Below are positions 15,547-24,291 of a stretch of DNA of 64,000 nt, in pieces. Each line of letters opens with the position of its first letter. The stretch's first letter is position 1. Below the pieces are notes generated by a model. That model was not told the DNA's origin. It was given only the letters and a program-made list of their open reading frames with translations, and made no database searches. Origin of the DNA: Delftia tsuruhatensis (GTDB lineage: Bacteria; Pseudomonadota; Gammaproteobacteria; Burkholderiales; Burkholderiaceae_C); NCBI RefSeq assembly GCF_903815225.1, contig NZ_LR813084.1:2212501-2276500 (forward strand). Reading direction: 5' to 3'. A program made the translations under genes and the position numbers.

Positions 15547-16569
15547 ATGCGAACCGTGCTGGACCAAGCAGACTTGGCTCAAGGGCAAATGCTCTTGTCT
15601 CGACTCCCGGACACATTTTCCAACATTCTTCGGACAGCCAAATTGCATCCGGAGCCCGAAGGTCGCGTTTCCGTTTCCTATGAAGTGGCCGGTGCTGGAA
15701 GGCGCATAGTTGCCGCGACATCCTCCAAAGAGGCCATCCGGCTAGTCCTTGAGGAGATCGCATCTTTGCTCACAGCTTCCGCAGCATCATTCGAGACCGT
15801 TCAAATGAGCTCAAGCGAGACTGAGTCAACATTGAGGAAAGAGTACTCCTCACCCGAACGAGCGTTGTCGAAAGCGAGGCAACAGACGCTTGGGGCCTCG
15901 TTGCCTTTGCGTTTGAAGGAGCATCTAGATTCGGTCGCTGCTGAAGAGGCGACGAGTTTTGCGGAGGTCTGCCGCCGATTTGTGATCTTCGGGTTTGAAG
16001 ACCTCGTCGCACAGTCGCTTTATGCGAGCCCAACGTCGCTCTTCGAGTTGATTGGAAACGAGTTCCAGGAATGGGAAAGCTCGACATCCGAGCAGGTCAT
16101 GGTTCGTTTGGATCCAGGGCACGCCGTTCGCCTTCGGTCCATTGCGAAGGAGTACCAGAAGTCGGTCTCCGAACTGACAGTTCTGTGCACCGCTCATGGC
16201 ATTTCATTGCAGAGGACATTGGCGTCACTCGAGACTAAAGTTTCTAGTTGCAAGGGAGCTTCGATTCGAAAGCTAGTGGTGAAGCTTGGACTTCAGCCCG
16301 CAGCAACTCCGCTCGTTTCCAGCATCCTTGCAGGAAACGTGAAGGCTCCGAGAAAGTTGCTCGCACGACTTGCGTCGGCCTTCGAGGCTCCCGAATCGCT
16401 GCTGGTGACCTTGTTCAGGGGTAGTTTCGACCGGCGGCTAGTGCCTGCGTTCAAGGCGGAAGGGGTGAAGCCTCGGCTTTCGACGGCACCCACAACATGG
16501 ACTTCCGCAGTGAAGTCATTAAGTCTCTCGGCCGACGACACCAAGGCGCTTCTTGATCTGGGAGTTTGA
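15547..16569 (+). CDS. Putative DNA-binding protein with RHH-like and HTH-like segments
   Basis: No family is recognised with certainty. The 340-residue protein has two segments with the strand-helix-helix look of ribbon-helix-helix domains (about residues 115-155, LGASLPLRLKEHLDSVAAEE; and 183-218, EQVMVRLDPGHAVRLRSIAK). A helix-turn-helix-like region at 240-290 includes LVSSILAGNVKAPRKLLARL. The first 100 residues are of unknown fold. Its stop overlaps a TTG in the helicase-nuclease frame and precedes that gene's ATG by six bases, so the two are translated as a pair. The likely role is regulator or antitoxin-like partner of the large protein; ImmA/IrrE peptidases classically cleave HTH repressors, which suits this arrangement. 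Confidence 0.55.
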   Translation: MRTVLDQADLAQGQMLLSRLPDTFSNILRTAKLHPEPEGRVSVSYEVAGAGRRIVAATSSKEAIRLVLEEIASLLTASAASFETVQMSSSETESTLRKEYSSPERALSKARQQTLGASLPLRLKEHLDSVAAEEATSFAEVCRRFVIFGFEDLVAQSLYASPTSLFELIGNEFQEWESSTSEQVMVRLDPGHAVRLRSIAKEYQKSVSELTVLCTAHGISLQRTLASLETKVSSCKGASIRKLVVKLGLQPAATPLVSSILAGNVKAPRKLLARLASAFEAPESLLVTLFRGSFDRRLVPAFKAEGVKPRLSTAPTTWTSAVKSLSLSADDTKALLDLGV

Positions 16570-16574
16570 AACCT

Positions 16575-19500
16575 ATGAACCCATTCCAGCGTGCTCGAAG
16601 TGAAGCGCATGCGACCCGGCTCCTGCTGGAGCCAGTGCTCGCGCATAGGCCAATTGCAGCAAAGGACCTTCTTCACAAGATCGAATCCGTCCTGAACATT
16701 GCGATTGAGCCAGTCCCGCCGTCCTATACCGACCTCGGCGGTGGGACCGCCGTACTACAGCGAGAGCAGATGTTCATCTATGTGAGCTCGGAAGTTGAGG
16801 AATGGGGCGCCGACTTTTGCGGCCTGGTTGCGCACGAGTTGGGCCACTACTTCCTGGATGCGACGAAGCCGGCGATCACAGTTGCACATCTAGAGACGCT
16901 GCTTGGCAGCGCGGGGAGTCCCGCAGTTCTCAAAGTTGAGGCTTATGGAGCGAGAGAGAGACAGGAGCTTCAGGCAAATGTGTTCGCCCGCGAGCTTTTG
17001 TTGCCGCGAGCTGTCGCTCGTCAACTTGCATCGGCTGGAAAGGGGCCTGCGGAGATCGCAACAGAACTGGGCATCCCGTTGGAGTTCGTTCGACAGCAGA
17101 TGCTGGACGGGCTGCTCCTTCCCGAAGCTCCCGAGACAACGAGCGTCCTGAGTGCGCCGAGTCCTGACCAGTTCGCCGCAGCCAGCGCCCAGGAACGTGC
17201 CGCGAATGTGGTTGCAGGGCCGGGTACCGGTAAGACGACGACGCTCATCCATCGAGTCAAGTACCTAGTGGATGAGAAGCATGTACATCCGAGCAAGATT
17301 CTGGTTCTAACATTCACGAACAAGGCAGCGTTGGAACTGGTCGAGCGATTGCGCAGTGCCGGAATTCCTAACGCTTCCGACATATGGGCCGGCACTTTCC
17401 ACTCCTTCGGACTGGAGTTTCTTCGGAAGTATCACCAACATTTCCAACTCGACTCGAACCTGCATGTCTCTGATCTGATGGGCTCGATGAGCAATCTGGT
17501 CAAGGCACTCCCTCGCGTCGAACTTCAGTACTTCCTACGTGTCGAAGACCCGTACGAATGGCTTGGCACCGTTGTTGACGGCATCACAAGGCTTAAGGAG
17601 GAACTGGTCTCCCCCGCCGCCTATAGGGGCTTTGTCGAGAGCGATGAAGTCGAAGACGCCGAGCTTCTGCAAAAGAGGTTCGACGTGGCCACGCTTTTCG
17701 AGCTGCATGAGACGCTGCTCAAGGAGCATCGCACCGTCGACTTCGTTGACCTCATCTCGAAGCCAGCGATTGCCCTAAAAGATGACAGGGCACCCTTCGT
17801 TGAGTTGGTCGACCGCTTCCAGTACGTTCTGGTCGATGAGTACCAGGACGTCACACAGGCCATGGTCGAGATGCTTCGCCAGCTGGCGTACAAGAAGCAT
17901 ATCTGGGTGGTCGGCGATGTTCGGCAAGCAATTCACCATTGGCGCGGCGCTTCGCTGAAAAGCCTCCAGAAGTTCGATGTCGAGTTCAAGGTGCACGCCG
18001 CTGGAACTTCAATCCAACGGTATCCCTTGACGTTCAATCGTCGGAGCTCGCAGGAGATCGTCGACCTCACGCAGCATGTTGGACGTAACCACGTTCTTGA
18101 GAGCTCGCTGAAACTCGATGAGGTCATCGCCACCAAGGGTTTATCGGGCTCAAAGCCGGTTGTTGTCACTTGCCGAGATGGCGATGCTCTCCTCGGCGCG
18201 ATTGCTGAAGTCATTCGCGAACTGCAGGCCGGCGGGGTACCTTTCGGACGCCAGGCAGTGCTTTGCCGCAAGTCGAGCGACGTAGAGCGGTCCGCCGAGC
18301 TATTGGAGCAGGCAGGGCTTCCCATCATTTACATCGGTGACCTGACCGCACGAGCCGAGGTCAAGCGCATCCTCTGTCTCATCCAGCTCTTGGTTGAGCG
18401 TCGGCCAAAGGCGTTAGTCGGCCTAGCAGGGATTTCGTCCCTCAACATGTCGTTGGGAGACGTAGGCGTGCTGCTGAAGGCCTCAGAGAGCGATGTGGCC
18501 TTCCAGAGAGGTCGTTGGATTCATGCACCACCGCCAGGGCTTAGCGCTCACGGACTGGCGGTAACGGCCTCCATCCGAGAGCTCATCGGGCGTTTCCATC
18601 ACGGCTCGAATCCATGGTCCTTCATCTGCCATCTATTGCTGGATAAGCGCTTCGGCCTACCGCCTGCCGCTGACAACAGCGTACGAGCTTGGGTGAGCCG
18701 TGTTGCGCTCTGGCAGTTCGCCTATAGCGTGCGTAACGGCGACGGTGAAATGAAAGAGGCGAGGCTGTCGCGGTATTTGCTGCGACAACGGCTGCGGCAG
18801 CGGATCGGCGATAGCCAAGGGCAGCGCGAGCTTCCGCCGGAGGCTGCTGTGCTCGACGGCGTGCGCGTGATGACTGTTCATGGCAGCAAAGGACTGGAGT
18901 TCGAGGCTGTTCACGTCGGCTACGTGAGCGCCGACAGCTACGGAAGCCGAGAGCCCAGTTGGCAGCCTGATGGAATTCTCGACATCGTGCCGCCTGAAGC
19001 ACTGGGCAGCACGATGGAAGAATACAAGTTTGAGGAATCGGTAGAGCGAAACAACCTGCTTTATGTGGCTGTCTCAAGAGCGAAGCGGCACTTGTACCTT
19101 TATCAGGATGTCAAGTTCAGGAAATCGATCGCTCCGCAATTGGAGCGCCACCCCGGGAAGTACCTAGAAAGGCAATACAGCGGACCCTCGCTGACCGCGG
19201 TGAAGTCCTCTTCGACAGCAGCGTTTTCTTCACCTAAGGCGATTCCTTTCGAAGACTTCTACAGCTACGCAATGTGCTCGTTGCGCTACTGGTACAGATG
19301 CGTTCTGGAGATGCAGAGCGAATCCGACATTGACGTTTCGCTACGTGCCCGATGGGCGTTGATGGACGCGCTTAAGGCATTCTCAAGCGGCGCGTCGAGC
19401 TCGGCACAACTCGCGCTTGATGATGCCTGGGCCGTCCGAAAATTGCCCAGCGCTAAAGAAGACCCCTCGCTTTGGGCTGACGCGCTCTATGCGCTCGACA

Positions 19501-19907
19501 GGGGTACGAGGCAGGTGCAGGCCTTGAAGGGACGAGGAGGGAGGTTCGAAGAAACCACGGCAACTATAGCTGGATTAACGCTGCATATGCCATGGGGTTT
19601 TCGAATCGAGGGAGCCTACGGCGGTACCGAGTATGCAATTCTGCGCTTTTCTCGCCGTGGTGTAAGTGACTACAAGACCATCATGAATCCGGTGCTGCGC
19701 GGATTATGTTTTCCCGGTCCTACCACGATGTCACTGCACCACGTGCTGTCCGAGAAGATCGACAAGGTCGAAGGCTCGAAGGCTATAGAAATGACGAAGG
19801 CTTACAAAGCTGCTGAGCGTTTCTCCACGGGCGACAACACGCCTGCCGTCGGCCATCATTGCGGCCGCTGTGACTTCTCGACGATCTGCCCTTCAGCGCC
19901 GCTATAG
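16575..19907 (+). CDS. ImmA/IrrE peptidase - UvrD/Rep helicase - Fe-S PD-(D/E)XK nuclease fusion
   Basis: This 1,110-residue protein has three parts. Residues 1-190 are an ImmA/IrrE-type zinc peptidase: HELGH at 87-91 and a distal ERQELQANVFARELLLP. Residues 195-870 are a superfamily 1A helicase: Walker A GPGTGKT (216-222), Walker B VDEYQD (421-426), GDVRQAIHHWRG (448-459), MTVHGSKGLEFE (767-778), and NLLYVAVSRAKRH. Residues 870-1110 look like an AddB/Cas4-type nuclease: Cys in YAMCSLRYWYRC, an active-site-like VSDYKT, and a terminal CGRCDFSTIC (CxxCx5C) for an Fe-S cluster. I chose the ATG after GGGAG; a TTG three codons earlier is also open. Peptidase joined to helicase-nuclease suggests an antiphage or plasmid-control effector (inference). 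Confidence 0.8.
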   Translation: MNPFQRARSEAHATRLLLEPVLAHRPIAAKDLLHKIESVLNIAIEPVPPSYTDLGGGTAVLQREQMFIYVSSEVEEWGADFCGLVAHELGHYFLDATKPAITVAHLETLLGSAGSPAVLKVEAYGARERQELQANVFARELLLPRAVARQLASAGKGPAEIATELGIPLEFVRQQMLDGLLLPEAPETTSVLSAPSPDQFAAASAQERAANVVAGPGTGKTTTLIHRVKYLVDEKHVHPSKILVLTFTNKAALELVERLRSAGIPNASDIWAGTFHSFGLEFLRKYHQHFQLDSNLHVSDLMGSMSNLVKALPRVELQYFLRVEDPYEWLGTVVDGITRLKEELVSPAAYRGFVESDEVEDAELLQKRFDVATLFELHETLLKEHRTVDFVDLISKPAIALKDDRAPFVELVDRFQYVLVDEYQDVTQAMVEMLRQLAYKKHIWVVGDVRQAIHHWRGASLKSLQKFDVEFKVHAAGTSIQRYPLTFNRRSSQEIVDLTQHVGRNHVLESSLKLDEVIATKGLSGSKPVVVTCRDGDALLGAIAEVIRELQAGGVPFGRQAVLCRKSSDVERSAELLEQAGLPIIYIGDLTARAEVKRILCLIQLLVERRPKALVGLAGISSLNMSLGDVGVLLKASESDVAFQRGRWIHAPPPGLSAHGLAVTASIRELIGRFHHGSNPWSFICHLLLDKRFGLPPAADNSVRAWVSRVALWQFAYSVRNGDGEMKEARLSRYLLRQRLRQRIGDSQGQRELPPEAAVLDGVRVMTVHGSKGLEFEAVHVGYVSADSYGSREPSWQPDGILDIVPPEALGSTMEEYKFEESVERNNLLYVAVSRAKRHLYLYQDVKFRKSIAPQLERHPGKYLERQYSGPSLTAVKSSSTAAFSSPKAIPFEDFYSYAMCSLRYWYRCVLEMQSESDIDVSLRARWALMDALKAFSSGASSSAQLALDDAWAVRKLPSAKEDPSLWADALYALDRGTRQVQALKGRGGRFEETTATIAGLTLHMPWGFRIEGAYGGTEYAILRFSRRGVSDYKTIMNPVLRGLCFPGPTTMSLHHVLSEKIDKVEGSKAIEMTKAYKAAERFSTGDNTPAVGHHCGRCDFSTICPSAPL

Positions 19908-19951
19908 TGCTCCGTTTTGCAAGGTTGGAAGCTCATCCTGCATCAGGTTGG

Positions 19952-19985
19952 TTGCGGCTGCTCGCCAAGGAAGCCGCAATATTTG
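19952..19985 (+). terminator. Possible terminator after the helicase-nuclease gene
   Basis: An 8-bp stem TTGCGGCT / AGCCGCAA with a 12-base loop is followed by TATTTG. This is a weak intrinsic terminator at best. The sequence then becomes AT-rich towards the next gene. Confidence 0.4.
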
Positions 19986-20040
19986 ATTAAAGGCACTGCA
20001 TTAGCGGGATGCTTGTTGAAGTGTTATGCATACGCGAGTG

Positions 20041-20067
20041 AGTGCAGATACAATATACTATTGCACT
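20041..20067 (+). promoter_or_regulatory. Promoter with flanking inverted repeat before the GIY-YIG-like gene
   Basis: TATACT (20055-20060) is a good -10 candidate. It lies between the arms of an inverted repeat, AGTGCA and TGCACT, 15 bases apart. A GAGGAGA ribosome site follows. An operator across the -10 suggests repression of this gene. Confidence 0.5.
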
Positions 20068-20085
20068 AGAGGAGAAAACAGAACG

Positions 20086-21078
20086 ATGAATAGAAAATAT
20101 TTAACGGAATTTGCTCTCAACTATTGTAGCAGCAGTCATTACCTATTTCCAGTTTCCCATATAGGTAAAAAATTCAATGGCGACAAAGAATTGGAAAAAG
20201 ACATAAACGAGTGTCACATTTATTTAATTACAGAAAGGCCGAGAATAAGTTTTGTTGAAGACAGTATTTTTTATGCAAATGGCAAGCTGACTGGGAAAGC
20301 CAGCTACAAAATTGAAGGTAAAGAGTGCATATTTGATTTTGAAATAGATTTCCCTTTGCACGATGGCGCCAACTCTGTAAGACTTGGAAAATATCCTCAT
20401 CGTGAAATTGAGACTTTTAATACTCAGAATCCCGAGGAAACAATTAGAATATTTCCATCATTTCTATTGGCATCAAATTATACTCATCAAGATGTGAAAA
20501 TATTTAAAAAATTAAATGTTCTTTACATTGGTCAAGCATACGCTAACGGGAATAGATCGGCTCTCCAGCGGCTTGAGAGCCACTCAACACTTCAAAAAAT
20601 ACTTGCTCAATTACCAGAAAAATATCCCGACTCTGAAATAATAATTGCTTTATTCAAATACAATATTGGAAACCCGATTGCACAAATTTCAATGTCGCCG
20701 CACTTCAAAAATGCAATTGGTGGAGAGGAGGATCTCGATCGATTTACAAAAATAACTCAAAAGCCTATATCGGAAAAGCAAGCGGTAACCATTATTGAGG
20801 CTGGATTAATTAGATATTTTCAACCAGAATACAACGAGATATTTAAAATAAAATTTCCAAGCACGAAACATAAGACGCTAAAAAGTTGTATGGATCTTGA
20901 TTTTACTGCTTTATGTGTTGAAATAAATACAGAAGATTCTCATCACATGCTCGCTTCTAAGACAAGAAATCCCTCTCAACATCATATATCTCAGTTTGAT
21001 TTGGTTAGTACTCAAAATCGAGCATCATTTTTTCAAGTTTTTCCAAATCAAGAATTAGATCCAAATATTATAGGTTGA
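20086..21078 (+). CDS. AT-rich protein with a GIY-YIG-like nuclease domain
   Basis: The 330-residue product has an unknown N-terminal region (1-135) and a segment that resembles a GIY-YIG nuclease. LNVLYIGQA (143-151) stands for the paired GIY/YIG strands, followed by an Arg and RLESH (162-166). EAGLIRYFQPEYNEIFK (from E238) matches the C-terminal helix with the metal-binding Glu and the Pro-x-x-Asn ending. G+C is about 35% on the lines I counted, far below the flanking chromosome and lower than the helicase-nuclease, so it was acquired separately. GAGGAGA lies 11 bases upstream of the chosen ATG; an ATG 20 codons earlier has none. The overlapping downstream gene is cut by an IS. A restriction or defence nuclease is the likely role. 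Confidence 0.6.
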   Translation: MNRKYLTEFALNYCSSSHYLFPVSHIGKKFNGDKELEKDINECHIYLITERPRISFVEDSIFYANGKLTGKASYKIEGKECIFDFEIDFPLHDGANSVRLGKYPHREIETFNTQNPEETIRIFPSFLLASNYTHQDVKIFKKLNVLYIGQAYANGNRSALQRLESHSTLQKILAQLPEKYPDSEIIIALFKYNIGNPIAQISMSPHFKNAIGGEEDLDRFTKITQKPISEKQAVTIIEAGLIRYFQPEYNEIFKIKFPSTKHKTLKSCMDLDFTALCVEINTEDSHHMLASKTRNPSQHHISQFDLVSTQNRASFFQVFPNQELDPNIIG

Positions 21079-21079
21079 T

Positions 21080-21193
21080 ATGAGGATTGATTTTCTAAAA
21101 ACATATGGAGAGAATCATCCGGTATTTGACCGATTTTGCGGCCCCGTGGTTGACCTCTTGAAAGCTACTGGGTCTGGCGATGGCGTGAGATAG
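21080..21193 (+). pseudogene. 5' remnant of a gene cut by the IS3-family element
   Basis: An ATG one base after the previous stop opens a 37-codon frame (start MRIDFLKTYGENHPVFDRF) that ends with a TAG at the very first base of the IS. The close spacing suggests it was the second gene of the GIY-YIG-like operon. The remaining piece is too short to identify. Confidence 0.45.
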
Positions 21194-21253
21194 CCCCTGA
21201 TTCCCCGACCCGTCCTATCGCTTATCTTTGGATATAGGAGCAGGACTGTGCAT

Positions 21254-21640
21254 ATGACTAGGCATACGGAGTCAATAGAGATAGTCGTGAAGGATCAGCG
21301 CCGCAGGCGCTGGTCCCTCGCAGAGAAGGCGGCATTGGTGCGCCGAACATACGAATCAGGCATGAGCGGGTCATTGGTTGCTCGGTAGGAAGGCGTTTCG
21401 GCTGGACTGCTGTTCCAGTGGCGCAAGTTCGAACGCCAGGGTGCTTTGACCGCCGTCTCCGCTGTCGAGGCCGTCGTGCCCGCATCCGAGCTGGCGGCTG
21501 CCCTCGCGGAAATCGACAAGCTGGAGCGCGTGCTTGGCAAGAAGACCTTGGAGAACGAAATCCTCAAGGAAGCCGTGGAGTACACCGGAGAAAAAAAGTG
21601 GATTGCGCGCTCGCCCTTGTTGCCCGGGGACGACCAGTGA
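21254..21640 (+). pseudogene. IS3-family orfA with an internal stop
   Basis: The frame would encode a 128-residue HTH/leucine-zipper OrfA (RRRRWSLAEKAALVRRTYES, then [15 protein letters not shown], and the zipper [19 protein letters not shown]). Codon 45 is TAG where family members have Gln (V-A-R-Q-E-G-V). A single C-to-T change explains it. With OrfA truncated, the OrfAB transposase cannot be made, so the element should not move unless helped in trans. Confidence 0.8.
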
Positions 21641-22512
21641 AGACGGTCTGCCGGACGAAGGGGCTGGCGCGCTCGCATGTGCGCGACCTGCTTGGGCGCG
21701 GTGAAGGCTGGGCCGATGGCCGCAGCCATCGCACCTCCAGCGATGATGCCGGGCTGCTCGCCGAACTGCGCCAGGAAATTGCCGACTTGCCCAGCTATGG
21801 CTACCGACGTGCCTGTGCCTTGGTGAACCGCCAGCGTGCGGCACGGGGCGCCCCGAGGGTCAACGCCAAACGCGTCTATCGCGTCATGGCTCAAGCCGCT
21901 TGGCTGCTGCCCAAGGCGCCTCGCCGGCGCCAGTCTGCACGCACGCATGAGGGCCGTGTTGCGGTCTCGCGCAGCGACCTTCGATGGTGCTCCGATGGTC
22001 TGGAAATCAAGTGCGATTCGGGCCAGACCGTGACGGCAACCTTTGCCAAGGACTGCTGCGACCGTGAGGTGATGGCTTGGCGCGCGTGGGAGGGCAAAGG
22101 GCTGCCAGATGAGCCGGTGCGCGAGATGCTCATCGAGGCCGTCGAACGCCGCTTCGGCTCGGTCGAAGCGGTCCCGCAGGGCCAGGAGTTGGAGTTCCTC
22201 AGTGACAACGGCGGTGCCTATATCGCCGCTGAAACGAGGGCATTGGCACGCGCGCTGGGCTTGAAGCCCATCAATACGCCCGTCTGCAGCCCACAGAGCA
22301 ACGGCATGGCCGAGAGCTTCGTCAACACCTTCAAGCGCGACTATGTGGCGCGCATGGACCTGCGTGACGCACAGACGGTACTGGCGCAACTGCCAGCGGC
22401 CTTCGAGCACTTCAACGAGGTGCATCCGCATTCCTCGCTGAAAATGCGGTCGCCTCGGGAGTTCAGGCGGCAACAGGCTGCAGGGGCTGACCAAGCGCTT
22501 TATTGCGAATAG
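21637..22512 (+). CDS. IS3-family transposase OrfB
   Basis: This frame supplies the DDE integrase domain of the transposase: HTH_21-like [15 protein letters not shown], then catalytic Asp in [23 protein letters not shown] with the second Asp, and [16 protein letters not shown] with the Glu. It normally follows OrfA by a -1 frameshift. The GTG listed here overlaps the orfA stop (GTGA) and could allow separate OrfB translation. 291 residues, complete. The group resembles IS2/ISRSO-type elements. Confidence 0.85.
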   Translation: MKTVCRTKGLARSHVRDLLGRGEGWADGRSHRTSSDDAGLLAELRQEIADLPSYGYRRACALVNRQRAARGAPRVNAKRVYRVMAQAAWLLPKAPRRRQSARTHEGRVAVSRSDLRWCSDGLEIKCDSGQTVTATFAKDCCDREVMAWRAWEGKGLPDEPVREMLIEAVERRFGSVEAVPQGQELEFLSDNGGAYIAAETRALARALGLKPINTPVCSPQSNGMAESFVNTFKRDYVARMDLRDAQTVLAQLPAAFEHFNEVHPHSSLKMRSPREFRRQQAAGADQALYCE

Positions 22513-22533
22513 GGCGGGGTCGGGAATAGGGGC

Positions 22534-22750
22534 GCAACATCACTCCTGAGCAACAGCTTCGTGCGATACAGCGGCTTCAGCGACCGCAAGCCGGCACTTA
22601 TTACTCGCTTTTCGTTTGGGTAGCGACGGTGGCGGCAATCGCTGCAAAGCGGGCGCCGGCCGGCGACCTTTCGGACAGCTACCATGGGGCGCTACCAGCG
22701 GCGGTCGCGGACCGGCCAGGAGCAGACGGTGGCTGCGAGAAAAATCGGAC
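22534..22750. other. Gene-free remnant between IS3 and the integron array
   Basis: I see no coding frame with family features here. The sequence is GC-rich and of the intergenic type seen between integron cassettes and IS scars. It probably holds what is left of further cassettes removed or cut by the IS. Confidence 0.3.
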
Positions 22751-22845
22751 GCTCAACGTTTGAAGTAAGGGGCCGCAGGAGTTGCGCAGCAGCGTAGGTC
22801 ACTGCAAGCGCAGCTTGCAGCGGTCGCTTGACTGAGGTGTTAGCC
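22751..22845 (-). repeat. attC site of cassette 3
   Basis: On the minus strand the 95-base site runs from GGCTAAC to GTTGAGC (core GTTRRRY) and has nested complementary arms between them (TCAGTCAAGCGACCGC side against the CTTACTTCAAAC side). It overlaps the stop of the cassette gene, the usual cassette layout. Confidence 0.7.
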
Positions 22846-23750
22846 TACAGCGCCTCATAGTAGCCAACCAATCCTTTGCAGAACTCTTTTCCAGCAGGAG
22901 TCGCTCCGAAGGCACCAAGTTGCTTCTTGAAAACGATGGCTCGTTCGCTCGGATGCAGGTCGTGACGTAGGCTAGGAAATAGTCGATGGTAGAAAACCAA
23001 TGATTGATATTCGCCGATATGGAACTGATGGAGATGAACATCAATCGACTTGACTAACTTCCACACGACCATTTGTAAGGCTAGAAGTGTATTTCGCGAG
23101 AGCTTATCAATTGGAAGTGTTTTGACTTGCTGGCGATCACGCGACGCCTCGATGTCGCGACCAAACGAGTGTGCGACGTTGTTTCGTAAAACCCGAATTT
23201 TTTCTAGTGCGGAGATGTTCGATGAGAAGTATTTTGGTGACCTGCCAAAATAACTCTCATAAGCAGCGAGTCGGCTCGACCAGTTACCTTTTGTGCAGGC
23301 GATTACTTGCTCTTCAAAGTTGAACGCTTTTGAGTGCCCGTGCTTGAGAATTTGAACGCCATCAATTCTACGAGGCGTTCCGTAAAGAACCCCGACGTCT
23401 GACGACAATGCAAGCGGAACCACTGTCGCCAAATAGGTTTCCAAATTCGAGCTTATGGCGACCAAGGTGTTCAAATTTATCCAATTTTCCAAATCGTTAT
23501 AGCCTTCCGACCAGTCCCGCATGTCATTGAACTGCTCGTACCAAAGTGGTCGGACGAACGGGAAATGCTTGGTTGGCTGATCACTCCAGTTCGCGACCTT
23601 CCCGAGGTTCGCATATGTGAATCTTCGGGATGTCTCGAATGCTGTGTACATCCGCAGAAGCTCAACGTTGTGTTTTTTAAAAACACGAAAAACCCAAGTC
23701 GATTTCTCTCTTGGCTTCCAACGGTCAAATTGATACGTACTACGCGGCAT
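22845..23750 (-). CDS. Integron cassette 3: HEPN-like protein with RNNVAH motif
   Basis: The 301-residue protein is mostly helical and not of a named family that I recognise. Residues 182-200 read LEKIRVLRNNVAHSFGRDI. R189-N190-N191-V192-A193-H194 is the R-x4-H motif typical of HEPN-domain RNases and related proteins. The N-terminal half has many aromatic residues and LENWINLNTLVAISSNLETYL, a helical bundle pattern. The gene starts ten bases after the attC of cassette 2 and ends inside its own attC, so it is the third cassette of a minus-strand array. Possible RNase toxin or defence factor (inference from the motif only). Confidence 0.6.
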   Translation of the reverse strand: MPRSTYQFDRWKPREKSTWVFRVFKKHNVELLRMYTAFETSRRFTYANLGKVANWSDQPTKHFPFVRPLWYEQFNDMRDWSEGYNDLENWINLNTLVAISSNLETYLATVVPLALSSDVGVLYGTPRRIDGVQILKHGHSKAFNFEEQVIACTKGNWSSRLAAYESYFGRSPKYFSSNISALEKIRVLRNNVAHSFGRDIEASRDRQQVKTLPIDKLSRNTLLALQMVVWKLVKSIDVHLHQFHIGEYQSLVFYHRLFPSLRHDLHPSERAIVFKKQLGAFGATPAGKEFCKGLVGYYEAL

Positions 23751-23760
23751 TGTTCTTGCA

Positions 23761-23820
23761 GGCTAATGTTTGACGTAAGCGGCGTGCCGTAGGCGCTACC
23801 GCTTAAAGGAATGGTTAGGC
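23761..23820 (-). repeat. attC site of cassette 2
   Basis: Read on the minus strand, the 60-base site begins GCCTAAC and ends with an ATTAGCC core. The arms AAGCGG and CCGCTT lie inside and an unpaired spacer separates them. It overlaps the stop of the cassette gene. Confidence 0.8.
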
Positions 23821-24264
23821 GCTAGGCAGCCAACCGTCATTTTCTTCACACCAATCGTGGAAGATGATTATTTGCTCAATATCGTAGAGTGCGCGAAACA
23901 AATCACCATGGATTTTTCGTTCGCTGAAGTTGGCTATTGAGTGGGCGATCTCGGTGTTGACGAGAAACTCGTGTGCCATATTGTTCCGGTGATCGACGAT
24001 GCGTTCCAGGAACCCAATGAAATCAGGCCGAAGTCCTCTCTGCCGAAGCTCGTTCTTGGTTTTTCCAAGTGTCCAGAGCTCCATTTCTTCAAGTGGGACG
24101 TTGAACTTGCGGGCGAGCAATCCTTTGAGCCCAAACTCCAGGATTTGAGCCTTGCCCATGAATATTGCGTACTGCTCCAACGCGCTCCGATCCTTGTATT
24201 GGTCAAGCTTCGCGAAGACCTCTTTCTTGATCTGCTCTGTAGATAGTGCAGCGACTTCAGTCAT
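23815..24264 (-). CDS. Integron cassette 2: HEPN-like protein with RNNMAH motif
   Basis: The 149-residue protein is helical throughout. Residues 84-100 read GFLERIVDHRNNMAHEF; R93-N94-N95-M96-A97-H98 is a HEPN-type R-x4-H motif in the expected position after a helix. Nothing else identifies it, and no partner antitoxin is encoded with it. The gene is flanked by attC sites on both sides and lies in the same orientation as its neighbours, so it is the second cassette. Its resemblance to cassette 3 is limited to the motif and helical make-up, so they are not recent duplicates. Confidence 0.6.
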   Translation of the reverse strand: MTEVAALSTEQIKKEVFAKLDQYKDRSALEQYAIFMGKAQILEFGLKGLLARKFNVPLEEMELWTLGKTKNELRQRGLRPDFIGFLERIVDHRNNMAHEFLVNTEIAHSIANFSERKIHGDLFRALYDIEQIIIFHDWCEENDGWLPSA

Positions 24265-24291
24265 GTTGCTTTTTCCGTAGCATCAGTAGGT

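Larger units (their letters stand above)
21193..22533 (+). mobile_element. IS3-family insertion sequence (IS2-like), orfA disrupted
   Basis: About 1,341 bp are bounded by imperfect inverted repeats. The left end begins GCCCCTGATTCCCC and the right end, on the opposite strand, begins GCCCCTATTCCC. Inside are orfA and orfB in -1 relative frames with an A7G slippery run at 21591-21598, the usual IS3 frameshift signal. I see no target duplication. It inserted into the gene following the GIY-YIG-like gene. Confidence 0.85.
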
